Origin: Fragilaria crotonensis
Taxonomy: Eukaryota > Bacillariophyta > Fragilariophyceae > Fragilariales > Fragilariaceae
Assembly: GCA_022925895.1 (NCBI GenBank)
Contig: JAKSYS010000003.1
Coordinates: 391,651 to 455,650, forward strand
Length of the DNA stretch: 64,000 bases
Direction: 5' to 3'
A program made the translations under genes and the position numbers. Position 1 is the stretch's first letter. Each line of letters opens with the position of its first letter. Below, in pieces: positions 9,772-20,435 of the stretch. The notes beneath the pieces were generated by a model. That model had not been told where the DNA came from, did not search any database, and was given only the letters and a program-made list of their open reading frames with translations.

Positions 9772-10479
9772 CTAGCCTCGTTCATCGTCTGTGGTTTCGT
9801 TTCTTTGTGTTGTGCTGGGACTTCTTGTCCCGAGAACTGATACTAGTGCGATTCGGTAAATGGACCACTGCTCCGGCGTCATGATAATTGGCATCACCCG
9901 TTCATGGTCGACCTTGTCGCCTTCTTGCAAATCCAAAATGAAGGGCAGGGAACTTCCCTTAACATTCAAGGGCACCGATCCCCTAAAGTACTCTTGTGCC
10001 TCCACCAATTCCTTGGCACTCTTTGATGCGATGTCAAGCGTGATACTTCCCAAAGGATATGTGTGCCCAACTGTTGATTGGAAGATTGTTGGAATATCGT
10101 GCATGTAGACCGTCAAATCTTGCGTCGTTTCGTTGTATTCTAATTTGGACAGAAGGTGCCGAGGATACGTCAGCGTTGCGGCTTGCACCACAGCACTGAA
10201 GCCAAGCCCCAAAAGTCCGAAGACAGGATCGACATGAAATGCTTCAACCTCCGATTTATTGATGGCTGGGATAAAGTCTACGTTATACCAGATCCAATAG
10301 ACGGCATTGAAGCTACTCATGAAAAAGGTTGTTCGAAGAATCATAACACGGTTTTTGGCTCGTTGATAAAGTACAATAGGAGAATTAACATTTGCAGAGG
10401 AAGGCATGCAGCGCACTGCTGCCTTGAGCAACTGAGGGCGGCGGAGTTGATGGGCTGCTGATAGCATGGTCCACATCAT
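9772..10479 (-). CDS. TMEM223/TMEM70/186-like mitochondrial membrane protein
   Basis: A 235-residue protein is read from the ATG at 10479; an in-frame upstream GTG is not needed. The N terminus (MMWTMLSAAHQLRRPQLLKA) is basic and amphipathic, like a mitochondrial presequence. It is followed by VLYQRAKNRVMILRTTFFMS, a hydrophobic segment (about residues 57-76) and a second hydrophobic stretch (GLLGLGFSAVVQAATL). The order of a charged 'vlY....r' start, two membrane segments, then a soluble beta-rich tail fits the TMEM70/186/223 group, whose members help assemble respiratory complexes. The similarity is weak by eye; a lineage-specific mitochondrial inner-membrane protein is the alternative. It converges with the ShK gene, with 63 nt between the stops. 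Confidence 0.55.
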   Translation of the reverse strand: MMWTMLSAAHQLRRPQLLKAAVRCMPSSANVNSPIVLYQRAKNRVMILRTTFFMSSFNAVYWIWYNVDFIPAINKSEVEAFHVDPVFGLLGLGFSAVVQAATLTYPRHLLSKLEYNETTQDLTVYMHDIPTIFQSTVGHTYPLGSITLDIASKSAKELVEAQEYFRGSVPLNVKGSSLPFILDLQEGDKVDHERVMPIIMTPEQWSIYRIALVSVLGTRSPSTTQRNETTDDERG

Positions 10480-11166
10480 TTGTCGTATGGCACAGTGATT
10501 CTGATCTTGGATATTCACATGGCACGTCCAACAACGAACAACACAACGAGGCAGACATGGAATCTAGAATCGCCCTGCCAAACATCTTCTGGCTTCGACA
10601 GTCGCTTTCAAATTTCAGTACCGGTACTGTCAGTACCGAGTACTGTCTGTTATCAGGAGGGTGCTGCGGCACCATAACAAGTACAGTACTCGGAGACAGG
10701 TACTGCTACTACTGTAGTACTGTAATGATGGGAGTACCGTAACGGTTTAAAATAGTTTTCAAAAGACAGAATTGTCATTCAAAAACGAGGAAAAAGCAGA
10801 ATTCACATCCAAATAGTGGGTACTACAGGTACAACGTAGTGGGTACAGTAGTGAATGGTAGTAACGAGCTATAGGTGCCTACTACCACCGGTAGCAGGTC
10901 GTCCTATGATAGTCCTATGATGGCTGTATGTCCTATGTCGCTATGTCCTATGTCCAATACACTCAGTACCAGTACTACAGTACTCCGAGTTACCATATAT
11001 ATAACCGTAGGCTGAGTACGAGTCCAACGCGCCATTCTTGCAACGAAGTGCGGCATTGCCATTTGCCATCCCAACCAGTCCACATTTCAACAGGACATCC
11101 TCCTACACATACGTAGTCCTAAACCTTTGAAGTTATAAAGATTCAGGCGAATATCAGATCTGTATC
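10480..11166. promoter_or_regulatory. Divergent intergenic region, GTAC-rich
   Basis: 687 bp lie between the starts of two divergent genes. Segments 10615-10740 and 10800-11000 are dominated by GTAC/AGTACT palindromes. No recognisable RNA gene or conserved ORF was found. Confidence 0.5.
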
Positions 11167-11958
11167 ATGTCGAGCGACGAAGCAGAGTTTGAGTTTGGGA
11201 CAAAGGACGACGAGGACGAGCAGGAAGACGACGACAATGATGAACAAATCGCGAACAGTCGGAAACGCAGAGCGTCCACTAAATCCAAGAGTTACACGGA
11301 AGACGACGATAGCGATGATGATGAGGACGATGATTTCGACGACATCCCACTCGCACAGCTCAAGTCACCAAAGAAAAAGGCGAACACTACATCTGAAGCC
11401 AAGAAAGCTCCGGCACAAAAGAAAACGAAAACAGAAACAGCTCCTGCCTCTAAAAAAGTAACCTCTAGACCCGTCGCTGAAGCAACGAAAAAGGCGGCCT
11501 CTGCTGAAGATTATCGAAGTATCTCGGCTGCCATGTTTGGTTCCGAATGCGCAAAGGGACAATTGATACAAAAGTTACTATGTCGTTGGTGGTATTCTAT
11601 CAAGTGGCCGACTAACCTACCGAGTAATCCACCTCCAACTTATGATGCTTTGGACGGCATGCCTGGAGTCTATGTTTGTGTCGAAGGCGATGACGTGGGA
11701 AAGATTAAGGACCTTCGCGACATGAAGAGCAAGCCGAGTTTTGCCAACTTTCTATCCAAGGGATCCGAGGAACTCAAGGACTTGCTGATTTTGGCAATCC
11801 AGGAACAAATGAAGGCATTGGTTGACTCCGAAGGAGAGGGAACTGCCACTGAGAAGGAGTTGAAGGAAATGCTCAAGTGGGCCCACAAGGTTAATGCAGA
11901 CAAGGCTGATAAGGAAGCTGCTAGAGTACTGAAGAAGGCGGGAATGGCATCTCAATAA
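11167..11958 (+). CDS. Acidic/lysine-rich nuclear-type protein of unknown function
   Basis: This single-exon gene encodes 263 residues. Residues 1-65 are highly acidic (runs of D/E with SRKRRAS), and 66-115 are lysine/alanine/threonine-rich like a histone-H1-style tail with nuclear localisation signals. A compact domain (about 117-263) begins EDYRSISAAMFGSE, continues with LLCRWWYSIKWP and NPPPTYDALDGMPGVYVC, and ends in a charged helix. I do not recognise the globular domain. The layout resembles chromatin or nucleolar proteins. It lies tail-to-tail with ATG2. Confidence 0.8.
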   Translation: MSSDEAEFEFGTKDDEDEQEDDDNDEQIANSRKRRASTKSKSYTEDDDSDDDEDDDFDDIPLAQLKSPKKKANTTSEAKKAPAQKKTKTETAPASKKVTSRPVAEATKKAASAEDYRSISAAMFGSECAKGQLIQKLLCRWWYSIKWPTNLPSNPPPTYDALDGMPGVYVCVEGDDVGKIKDLRDMKSKPSFANFLSKGSEELKDLLILAIQEQMKALVDSEGEGTATEKELKEMLKWAHKVNADKADKEAARVLKKAGMASQ

Positions 11959-12119
11959 TTCGAAGGAACGTTTTGCGCGATCTCGAAGTGTGCCAATAGG
12001 TGACAAGTAGATTTAAGAAGGGGACTTTAGGTTGTCAATCCAACTCATTGCGGGCCTTTAGCTCTCAACAGCAGCATCTCCCTTCTTCTCATCCTGAACT
12101 TGTGCGTGGGGAGCGTTGC

Positions 12120-15100
12120 TCAAAGTCCACGTTGACTAGCTTCGTCTTCCTTTCGGATTTCCGGTCGCACTTGATTGCGAGCGCCCAAGAGGGTATACGA
12201 TATGGCTTCACTAGCGGCTCCCATAGGTGCCATCACAGCCACGGGGATGCCCTTGACCGCCGATGCGACCGCGCCAGCAGCACCATGGCGTCGGTACTCG
12301 CGGTATGGAATGATTATGATCTTGTAGTTGGCAGTCTCAAATCCTTTGGCGAGGATATCAAGAGAGTGGTCAGTAGTGTCCAGTAGTGACCGGGGGATTT
12401 CGGCAGGCCTAGACGGCAGTGTAGGTAATGCCGACCGTTGAGCAGAGGTTAAAGACGCGCTGCTCAAGACCGCCGCCGCTACATTCGTTACTTTGGTTCC
12501 AACATTCAACGTCTCGTAGACGACCGATTCTGCAAATCTGAACACCCCTTTCTTAACGGCCTTGGAAACGCTGTTACCGCTCTTAACAGCGTCCCATGGG
12601 AGGACAACCATATCAATGGCACCGTTGCTGATGCTCGAAATCGGCTGGAAAGCCGAGTTACTTGTCAGAAACTTGTGCAGTTGGGTTGAACAAATGTCTT
12701 GGACCCAGCTTCTTGCAAGAGTGGTGAAGACTTCGCCAAATCCGACCTTGTTATCCATATCGACAGCATCAAGTAAAATGACCATATCGTTGAGAGGACT
12801 GATGTTGATGAGCTCCACAACGCTGCCGTTCCGCAGAGCAGCGACATCCACCTTATCAGGAGTGTAGTCTACCTTCAATTTGCAGGGTTTCACCCTAGTC
12901 GACACGAAGACTGGAGGAGGAATCTCAGTCAAGTGCGACGCCCAACGTTTCGCTGGCAGTTCTTCTCCAGTCGTGAAGAAAGCGCGGGCAAAGCGCAGGG
13001 ACTGTTGGTAAATCCGACAGCGCAAAGGAAGGAATTGCAACACGGCTTCGCTCTCCTGGGGAGCTATCTTATTGTCGGCAGTCACCTTATGTTTTGGGTT
13101 CCAAGTCACCATTCTCATCATCAAAAGCCCGTGTTTCGAGTCTCTGGGGTGTTCAACATCATTGACCCATTCGCCAAACATTTTTGTGGGCTGTGCATTG
13201 CTAATAGTCTCTGCTATGAAAAGATCCTCAATGGACAGATCCAAGCAGGAAGCAAGTCGATGCACGTATGTCTCCTCGAAGGAGTCCACACGTAGTTGGA
13301 GCCCACACAGTGAAACTTGGAAAAAACAATGAATGCGTCGTGCAAGACGCCGCTGTTCTGCTTTGTCCATGAGCATGGTCCCTCGCTCCTCCGCCAAGGG
13401 AACGTCGCGAAACGTAGAGACAGCAGCACCGGAATCCTCGCCATCCAGCAGAGCGCCCAGAAGTTTTTTCTTGCGATCCTGTCGAGATTGAATTGGATCA
13501 ACAGACCTTGATTGCTCTGTTTCGTCGGCTTGGTCATCATTGCGGTCAAGGGTGTCGTCAATGATGAAGGCGTAGTTCCGTCTAGGCGGATGTTTCCTCT
13601 TTTTCACATCTTGGGGCCAGTCATAACCATCAAAGAAACGGCACCTAGCCTTGAGATCTCTCACAACTGTGCGAACCTTAACGGGGGGAGCATCGTTGGT
13701 TCCAGCATGACGTGCAGCATCCATGTCCCCCTCGGCTAGTGGGTTCAGCGACGACCTGAGCTGGATATGGTGAGGTATCAGGTGCAGTTTCTTCTTCCCT
13801 GCCATTGGATCTGACCCAATAGTTGAACGAACTTCTGGAATCGATCGACCACGATCATCTGCTGGGCTATCATCGAACCACCTGGCCACTTGTTCTTCGC
13901 CAGCAGGGAGTTCATCGTTAGACCATTTGTGGTCGATTGCAGTCCAATCATATCCATCAAGCTCAAAAGTATCTCTCGACTTCACAGCAGGCTTGTTCTC
14001 GACGTTTATCCTTGCACAATCATCTTGGACCAGTGGTCGCGCTTCTGCGGGTGCAAACTTTGAATCGCTTGGATTAGTGTCGAAGAAGCGTTGGTCTCCT
14101 GAGGCATCGGATTCACCCGACCCGTCGTCGCCAGAAAGGTTACGAAGCAAGTCGTTCTGTCTCATATCTTCAACATCATCTTTGGTAAGTCCAGTGAATT
14201 TGAGATTCAAATCTCCAACGGTTTCCATAAGGCATTCGAAGGAATCCTTGCAGCCATAAAGACATAGGTAGCCAAACGTAAGGTTGAGGGATACTTTTGG
14301 CTCATGTCCCTTGTTCCGTGGCGGCTCTTCGTCCGCAGTCCTCAACGTGACGCCTGCCACAAACGAATCGAGAGTCAGCACAGTGACTAGATTCATCTGC
14401 TGCAAATCTGGCGCGGGAACGAGCTCGTTGACGACATCGAGGTCGTCAGGACCGAGAATTGTCACTGATCGCGAAAAGCAGGCGTTTTCTGAGTTGTATG
14501 GGTGCCGCTTGTTTCCAATGAGCAAAGTCGCATCTCCGACGGAGAGACTAAATGCCTGCAATGGTTGAGGAGGAGATACAATGTTGCTCGATAATCTGAC
14601 ATCGCTAAATCGGACAATTGTTCGCGACGCTTGACGGAATTCCATGCAGGAAGTGTAATCCACATTGCAGTCCGTCAGCGTAACAAAAACTCTGGTCAAA
14701 GCAGACCTGCTGTCACCGGGCTTGCCACCAGCTTTATCGACAGGAAGCGAGTCTCTCTGATGACCTGATTGGAAGAATTCCTGTGCATGTGTACACCAAG
14801 GAGAGCTTACGGCAGCCCTGTGTGTCATGTTGTAAATCGAAAAGTGGATAGTCCATTCAGAGCATTCTTCATCCGATCCATTTATCAAGTCAAGAAGAAT
14901 GGCGGGACTCTTCGGCGAAAGAGGTGGGAAAAGCTGAGATCTGTACATGATCGGCATTGATTTTGTCAATGGATTTCTAACTGTCCGTCGGCGAATTCCA
15001 TCGCACCGATCGCTGATGGTAATAGCCCCATGTATTGTGTTCGAGCTCGGACGATAAATCAAGTGTTGCGCTGCATACAAATCTATATCGTGAGTCATCG

Positions 15101-17567
15101 CTCTCAGGCAACTCACTTTAGAACCTTGTTTTGCAGCGAACACCTTCCAGTCACGCCCAATAACCTTGAACGAGAATGAATCCCTGTCACAGTGAGCACA
15201 CAGAGTAACCTGGCCGATGCCGACGGAAACGGCCACAGATTTCGCGCTTATTTGGCGACTGTCATCCGCATCCGCAACTACACGACCTTCGTCACCCGAT
15301 GACCGGAGCTTGACCCCGCCGATGACATCTGCCAATGCTTGAACTTCTCCTTTGGTCAAATCCAAAGTCACGTCTGGTATCTGAACCTCCATGGTTTCGT
15401 GGCATTCATGAGCAATACGCATCAACGAGGGCTGGGGGTCTGCTGATCTCAACGCGTTCATTATTTCGGCCCGGTCACTTCCATGAGTATCATCGTCGTC
15501 TTCGCGAGCTTTAAACGAAGACATCGCCGGGACTTTCGGAAAGATCGATTCGCCTACAGATGGGCTGCTTCTTAACTGCGAGCGCTTGCTGTGCTTAACG
15601 GAAAGTGGAATTTGACCAGCTAAAGCCACAATATCCACTCGGTGGATGACGGTCGACCCGCGTGCGACAGGAGCTGCGACGAAGACGAGGGCGCGATGAC
15701 AAGTACCCTTCTCACCCGTAACGCCATCGGCGATATCATCCACAGCTGCATTCAAAGTTGCGAAAGCGGCATCGTCAAGTGATAGACCCAAAAATACAGA
15801 GTTCCTTGGCAATTCGTCATCTACTCTGTAACCGCATCTTTGAAACAGCGTATGCAATGTCGAGTCAGGGACTCCAACGACAGGGACGAGAATTGTGACG
15901 GCAGCCACCCAGACAGAAAGACTCATCGTTTGAGTCGGTGTTTCTGGGGCAAAGGATGGAGGCTCCGGAACAAGATAGTCCTGAAGCACCATTTTTTGGA
16001 GCGATGTGACGTTTTCTAGTGTTCTGTGGTTGTAGAAAACGGTCAATGCTCTCAGCCGAACGTCAACAGACTTCTTAGTCAGTCCCTGAATACTGAGATG
16101 CACTTCCAAGCACGATGACGTAGAAACAATACTACTTGAATCGTCATCTTGTTCAAAGCAACAGATGCGTTCAATCTCTGGTAGTCCATCAGCTGAAAGT
16201 TGGGATGCCTCCGCAGAAAGCCGTCCAACAGAAAATGTATGTTCAGATGATCGGTTGGAGATAGCAGCCGACGCATTGCAATCGGCAAAAGATATGAGAA
16301 GATATTCTGCCGGAAGGTTATCGGTGGGGTTTGGGAAAGACACCTTGATTCTGCATTCTCCAAGATGAAACTTGATTTGCGTATGAACATAATCGTCGGC
16401 GTCAGTTGCTGCAGAGGCTTTGAAGATGAAACTTCTCTCCAGTGTTGATTGGTAGGTTGAAAAGCTCAAATCATTTGCATCGAAGAATGCATCGAAAGAC
16501 ATTGTGTCATCGTCTTGAACGAGGATACCACCTCGAACCTCGTTGCGTTCCGCAAGATGTCGCGCTTCCGCATACTGTTCCATGATCCCTTTAATCGTTT
16601 GTATGTCCTGCTCATCATGTTCGGAGCCTTCTGAGCATTGATAAAGCCCGAAGTTAGAAGGCAGTTCATAATATTGGGAGGCTGCCAGTGCAGAGCCTTG
16701 AGAAGGTGCTTCACACCCTGATTTCCCGCTGAAGGCATTTAGAACACCCAAGATACATCGTAGGGATTGGTCCCCGACTGACAGACTAATACGTTGGTAA
16801 AGGCTGACTGAAATATCTTGCTGCAATTTTCCCTCCACACCGACATTGTTTGCTCTCAGCGTTAGTTGTCCGCCGCCTTCGAGCTTTGATATCAATTCTT
16901 TTCGATTTGCTGCACAAGTTTGCACCATGATGCCAGAAAAGTCGATTGCTTTGTGCATTGCTGTATCGTGTGAATGACGATCATGGTATCTGGCAAAGGC
17001 AAGATCTAGCTCTATCCATTTTTCATCGTTGGCAAGCATCCGCACTTTCAAATTCTTGACATCGAGACTCAGCCGCATCGACGCCAAAGCAGCATCCACA
17101 TAGGACCCAACAGTTCTCGACGCCGCAGTTGAGGAATACGAAGACTGTTGTTTCGCAACGTCTTGACCTTGCATGTCGGCGAGTCCCTGCTTGGAAGGTG
17201 CGACGATGGGAGGTCCCAGATGAATTTCCACACCGTCAAATTCCAAATGTGCCTCTAGGGAAATTCCTGCCCCGTCACGACCCAAGTTCATGGCTCTCCA
17301 TGTGACGCTGCTGGTAGGGGTCTCATCCTTTTCTCGAAGCGTCAGGCGGATCTGCAACTTCTTGATACGGACATAATGAATCGATAGTACGTTCTGTTTA
17401 CTGGTCAGATACGCCGCATTGAGCTCGACGTCTGTCAAAGAAAACCGTCCTTCCTGAAGGGAAACGTCTATTGAGCTGTAAAGCTGCTGGAGCGATTCTT
17501 GCGATAGATAAGGTCCAAGTACTCGACGAAGAAGAAAGGTATAAAACGTTTGTCTCCATCCGCCCAT
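12120..17567 (-). CDS. ATG2: Autophagy-related protein 2 (bridge-like lipid transfer protein)
   Basis: This is a single exon of 1815 residues, close to the 1,600-1,900 of ATG2 proteins. The chosen ATG (17567) gives MGGWRQTFYTFLLRRVLGPY, the start of the chorein/VPS13-type N-terminal domain, including LQEGRFSLTDVELN. The C-terminal quarter has the ATG2-specific block around INISPLNDMVILLDAVDMDN, then NGAIDMVVLPWDAVKSGNSV followed by a glycine/alanine-rich amphipathic helical region (VYETLNVGTKVTNVAAAVLS). ATG2 bridges the endoplasmic reticulum and the growing phagophore and lets phospholipids flow along its hydrophobic groove. VPS13 itself is excluded by length and by the missing VAB/WD40-like and PH modules. 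An in-frame upstream GTG gives a 22-residue extension that I do not favour. The middle contains long acidic low-complexity loops. Confidence 0.88.
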   Translation of the reverse strand: MGGWRQTFYTFLLRRVLGPYLSQESLQQLYSSIDVSLQEGRFSLTDVELNAAYLTSKQNVLSIHYVRIKKLQIRLTLREKDETPTSSVTWRAMNLGRDGAGISLEAHLEFDGVEIHLGPPIVAPSKQGLADMQGQDVAKQQSSYSSTAASRTVGSYVDAALASMRLSLDVKNLKVRMLANDEKWIELDLAFARYHDRHSHDTAMHKAIDFSGIMVQTCAANRKELISKLEGGGQLTLRANNVGVEGKLQQDISVSLYQRISLSVGDQSLRCILGVLNAFSGKSGCEAPSQGSALAASQYYELPSNFGLYQCSEGSEHDEQDIQTIKGIMEQYAEARHLAERNEVRGGILVQDDDTMSFDAFFDANDLSFSTYQSTLERSFIFKASAATDADDYVHTQIKFHLGECRIKVSFPNPTDNLPAEYLLISFADCNASAAISNRSSEHTFSVGRLSAEASQLSADGLPEIERICCFEQDDDSSSIVSTSSCLEVHLSIQGLTKKSVDVRLRALTVFYNHRTLENVTSLQKMVLQDYLVPEPPSFAPETPTQTMSLSVWVAAVTILVPVVGVPDSTLHTLFQRCGYRVDDELPRNSVFLGLSLDDAAFATLNAAVDDIADGVTGEKGTCHRALVFVAAPVARGSTVIHRVDIVALAGQIPLSVKHSKRSQLRSSPSVGESIFPKVPAMSSFKAREDDDDTHGSDRAEIMNALRSADPQPSLMRIAHECHETMEVQIPDVTLDLTKGEVQALADVIGGVKLRSSGDEGRVVADADDSRQISAKSVAVSVGIGQVTLCAHCDRDSFSFKVIGRDWKVFAAKQGSKVSCLRAMTHDIDLYAAQHLIYRPSSNTIHGAITISDRCDGIRRRTVRNPLTKSMPIMYRSQLFPPLSPKSPAILLDLINGSDEECSEWTIHFSIYNMTHRAAVSSPWCTHAQEFFQSGHQRDSLPVDKAGGKPGDSRSALTRVFVTLTDCNVDYTSCMEFRQASRTIVRFSDVRLSSNIVSPPQPLQAFSLSVGDATLLIGNKRHPYNSENACFSRSVTILGPDDLDVVNELVPAPDLQQMNLVTVLTLDSFVAGVTLRTADEEPPRNKGHEPKVSLNLTFGYLCLYGCKDSFECLMETVGDLNLKFTGLTKDDVEDMRQNDLLRNLSGDDGSGESDASGDQRFFDTNPSDSKFAPAEARPLVQDDCARINVENKPAVKSRDTFELDGYDWTAIDHKWSNDELPAGEEQVARWFDDSPADDRGRSIPEVRSTIGSDPMAGKKKLHLIPHHIQLRSSLNPLAEGDMDAARHAGTNDAPPVKVRTVVRDLKARCRFFDGYDWPQDVKKRKHPPRRNYAFIIDDTLDRNDDQADETEQSRSVDPIQSRQDRKKKLLGALLDGEDSGAAVSTFRDVPLAEERGTMLMDKAEQRRLARRIHCFFQVSLCGLQLRVDSFEETYVHRLASCLDLSIEDLFIAETISNAQPTKMFGEWVNDVEHPRDSKHGLLMMRMVTWNPKHKVTADNKIAPQESEAVLQFLPLRCRIYQQSLRFARAFFTTGEELPAKRWASHLTEIPPPVFVSTRVKPCKLKVDYTPDKVDVAALRNGSVVELINISPLNDMVILLDAVDMDNKVGFGEVFTTLARSWVQDICSTQLHKFLTSNSAFQPISSISNGAIDMVVLPWDAVKSGNSVSKAVKKGVFRFAESVVYETLNVGTKVTNVAAAVLSSASLTSAQRSALPTLPSRPAEIPRSLLDTTDHSLDILAKGFETANYKIIIIPYREYRRHGAAGAVASAVKGIPVAVMAPMGAASEAISYTLLGARNQVRPEIRKEDEASQRGL

Positions 17568-18620
17568 TTTTGATTTCGCTTCCCTTGGTGTAGCGACGAC
17601 GACAGCACAAGATGGGCTTAAAGTGCGAAACACAAGAAAGAGTTACTAACGCTTGTGGCTTGGATTGAGCATTTCACGCAACGAACAACTTCGAATTTTT
17701 CGACGAACAAACGTAATGTTCAATATACAATACCGGTATTGTGCTGATGGTTTGGTATTGCCTGTACGTACTCCAAGAGTACTAGTAGAGTACTTGTGCT
17801 ACCACCTCTGTCATAATAAGAACACGTATCACGCTCTCTATGTGTTCTCTGCAAGTCTACTATCATACTCGGTACCATTATGTCTACATACACATACTAA
17901 ACACTGAACAGGTGAGTGATTGAGTCTACTGAACAAAAAAGCGTCATGTATGGCACGTTCCAGTGTACCGGTACTTAATGTAGAACACAGTGATACGCAT
18001 AGGACTACGGTAGGAGACGTATGTCTTGTACCACTGTGCTTGTATATTTTAGTATTTCACAGTAGGTCTATACATAGTTGCATTCTGTATTCTGTACCAG
18101 GTGGTACAAGTACTACGTACTCTGTATGTCGCATGCTCGGAGCTCGGAGTACAAGTATTGCATAATGTTCACGAAGCTTGGGCTGGTTGCCGGCCAGGCA
18201 CTACAGTACTCCAGTACATGGAAATCTGTACCGGTACTGAGTACTGTTACAGTTTTGTAGTCGGTACACTGGAAGCCGGCTGGCCTTTCCATGATAACAT
18301 TTTCACCCAACCACATGCGAGAAGGTGCGTAGTGCAAGCGCTGACGAAAGTGAGGAAGGCGATCTGATCTATCCAAGTCTCAATGTTAAAAGCTAGTTCT
18401 ACATAATTGTTTCGTTCGGAGTGTGGATAAGTTGTTGGGTGCCATGTGCATGAGGGAGGAAGGTACAACGAAGGACTCATTGGCAACAAAATTAATCGGC
18501 AATCGCAGATAGACAATCCAACACAATTTTCACTGGGTCCTGTGTTGACTGGTAGCATTGTGAATACATAATATGTGAAGGGGTTCCAAAGATCGTTGTC
18601 ATTGTAACGAGACAACCAAC
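17568..18620. other. Intergenic region upstream of ATG2, GTAC-rich
   Basis: This gap of 1053 bp holds the ATG2 promoter side and the 3' flank of the CCCH gene. Between 17730 and 18260 there are many GTAC-centred palindromes (for example gtaccggtactgagtac near 18230). No gene is supported. Confidence 0.5.
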
Positions 18621-20435
18621 CTATGGAAAGTAAAGACCAGCATTGGACAGATGCGTAGTCGGTCCAGTAGCTCGATGGTGTTGACGAACAGAATCCGCTT
18701 GAGCATCCTGACCACCGCGCTGGGTGGCCAAACCTTGCCAAGCAAGTGACCAATCGCGATGATCAGAAGCCGGGTCACTATCAAGAAAATGTTCCGAGCC
18801 ATTGGTGTATGCGAACGATGGACCTTGGCTCTTGGTGGCGGAATTTTCATATCCCAAGGAGTTAGAGGATTCTAGCCGGACTTGATCGGCGGAGGTCTTC
18901 TTCGAAAACAACAATTGGTGCCCATGTTGATACAAATTCGGGTTGCTTGTAGATGTTGCGACTTGACCATCATTGAACTCGTTAAACATCGACATCGAAG
19001 TCAGTTGCGGCGAGTGGACGTTCCCGCTCCTCGGCGTAACGGGGGGAGAAGTGCTGTTATTTAATGTCGATGAGGAAGAAATTCTTGAAGGATAACTCCT
19101 CGTTGCAGCATCATCGGGCGTATCCATCATGTGAAGCAATGCGGAGGTCATCATAGAAAGCCCCTGGTCTACGTTGCCAACACGGCTCTGCCGGGGAGGG
19201 GCACGATGCGACGCGGAATTGCGTGCCTGATCTTGACTTGGTCCCTTTTGAGGGATGTCTTCACGAACCAAATATTGGTTTTGACGACGAGATTGTTCTG
19301 ACGTAAGGCCGCCTTCGACATATCTATCTTGTGGCATTCGGAGTGATGTTTGGGAGCCACTGCCGGCTGACCAGCCCATCAAACCGTCATGGTATCCACT
19401 AAGGTCACTGGCACTGCCCAAGCTACTGCCGAATGACGCGGCGCGGATCCGACGAGATTGGGCGGAGTTCTCGTTACCACCAATCATTCTGTTTGAACCA
19501 TGGATCGCTTGCTGGCGAGCTAGCTGCGCATCAGCAAAGGCACTCAGACTCCCACCACTGTTACTGCGTTTAGGGCGATCCCAGCCGCCTTGTCCTTGAC
19601 CAACGAAATCCAAACCAGACGAGACAGTATCGTAGCTCGAGGCAATGGAAGAGGAAGAAGATACATGATGTTGAGACATGCCAATTGGAGCGCCAACAGC
19701 GATGCCCAAGTCGTCAACTGAGACTTGCTGTAGCGTTCCATTGTTCATGGTCATGACTTGGATAGGAGTTTCCGTAACGAGTAAGTGCTGGCCCCCTGAA
19801 GTGCTAACAACACGACTGCTCTGCTGTTGAAAACCTGACTGAGTGTGCATGTATTGAACCATACCATCCCCTGAGACATGACCCTGAAGGTGGACTACCT
19901 GTTGCTGTGTCCTGCGCTGCGAATCAATTGATTTACGATGCTGATGATGGTTCACAGGGTGATGGTAGCGACACGTAGCGCCATACTTGCAAGTGCCATT
20001 CCTCAAGTAATAGAGACAGTCTGGTTCATCCGGTCGCTGTGGCAAGAACTGCAGCATCATGGTCGATGAACCCTGTTCGTGACCCACAGTGTTGATGACA
20101 ATGTGCTGTTGTTCGTTGGGGCGTGAGGAAAACATAGCATTGGAGGGCGCGCTTGGCGTAGGCTGATGAGATATTTGGGGTGGGTGGTGAAATTTACAAG
20201 CTTGGCTGAATTTGCAAGTCCCATGCTTCATGTAGTATTGACACACCGGCTCGTTGAGACGAACCGGGAACAACGGCTCTGACGGATCAATTGGGGTCTT
20301 GATACCGCCTCCACTCTGCACATTTGGGGGGTGGTTGAATTTACAAGACACGCCATACTTGCATCGCCCAGTCCGCAGAAAGTCTCGGCAGTCCTCAGCA
20401 GTTTCGCCTGAATTCTTTTGAGGATTGGAAGTCAT
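18621..20435 (-). CDS. Three-CCCH zinc finger RNA-binding protein
   Basis: A single exon encodes 604 residues. Three C-x8-C-x5-C-x3-H fingers occupy residues 16-35 ([20 protein letters not shown]), 65-84 and 140-159, with perfect spacing and the plant-type YYL/M..G.CKYG..C.(F/Y)HHP signature. The remaining 440 residues are disordered, rich in Ser, Gln and Asn, with RxxS-type sites ([18 protein letters not shown]) that look like basophilic-kinase or 14-3-3 targets. Closest known architecture is the plant ZFN/HUA1-like group that binds A/U-rich single-stranded RNA; TTP-type proteins have two fingers with different spacing. A role in mRNA turnover or translation is inferred. The stop at 18621 follows ordinary coding sequence, so no further exon is needed. 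Confidence 0.85.
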   Translation of the reverse strand: MTSNPQKNSGETAEDCRDFLRTGRCKYGVSCKFNHPPNVQSGGGIKTPIDPSEPLFPVRLNEPVCQYYMKHGTCKFSQACKFHHPPQISHQPTPSAPSNAMFSSRPNEQQHIVINTVGHEQGSSTMMLQFLPQRPDEPDCLYYLRNGTCKYGATCRYHHPVNHHQHRKSIDSQRRTQQQVVHLQGHVSGDGMVQYMHTQSGFQQQSSRVVSTSGGQHLLVTETPIQVMTMNNGTLQQVSVDDLGIAVGAPIGMSQHHVSSSSSIASSYDTVSSGLDFVGQGQGGWDRPKRSNSGGSLSAFADAQLARQQAIHGSNRMIGGNENSAQSRRIRAASFGSSLGSASDLSGYHDGLMGWSAGSGSQTSLRMPQDRYVEGGLTSEQSRRQNQYLVREDIPQKGPSQDQARNSASHRAPPRQSRVGNVDQGLSMMTSALLHMMDTPDDAATRSYPSRISSSSTLNNSTSPPVTPRSGNVHSPQLTSMSMFNEFNDGQVATSTSNPNLYQHGHQLLFSKKTSADQVRLESSNSLGYENSATKSQGPSFAYTNGSEHFLDSDPASDHRDWSLAWQGLATQRGGQDAQADSVRQHHRATGPTTHLSNAGLYFP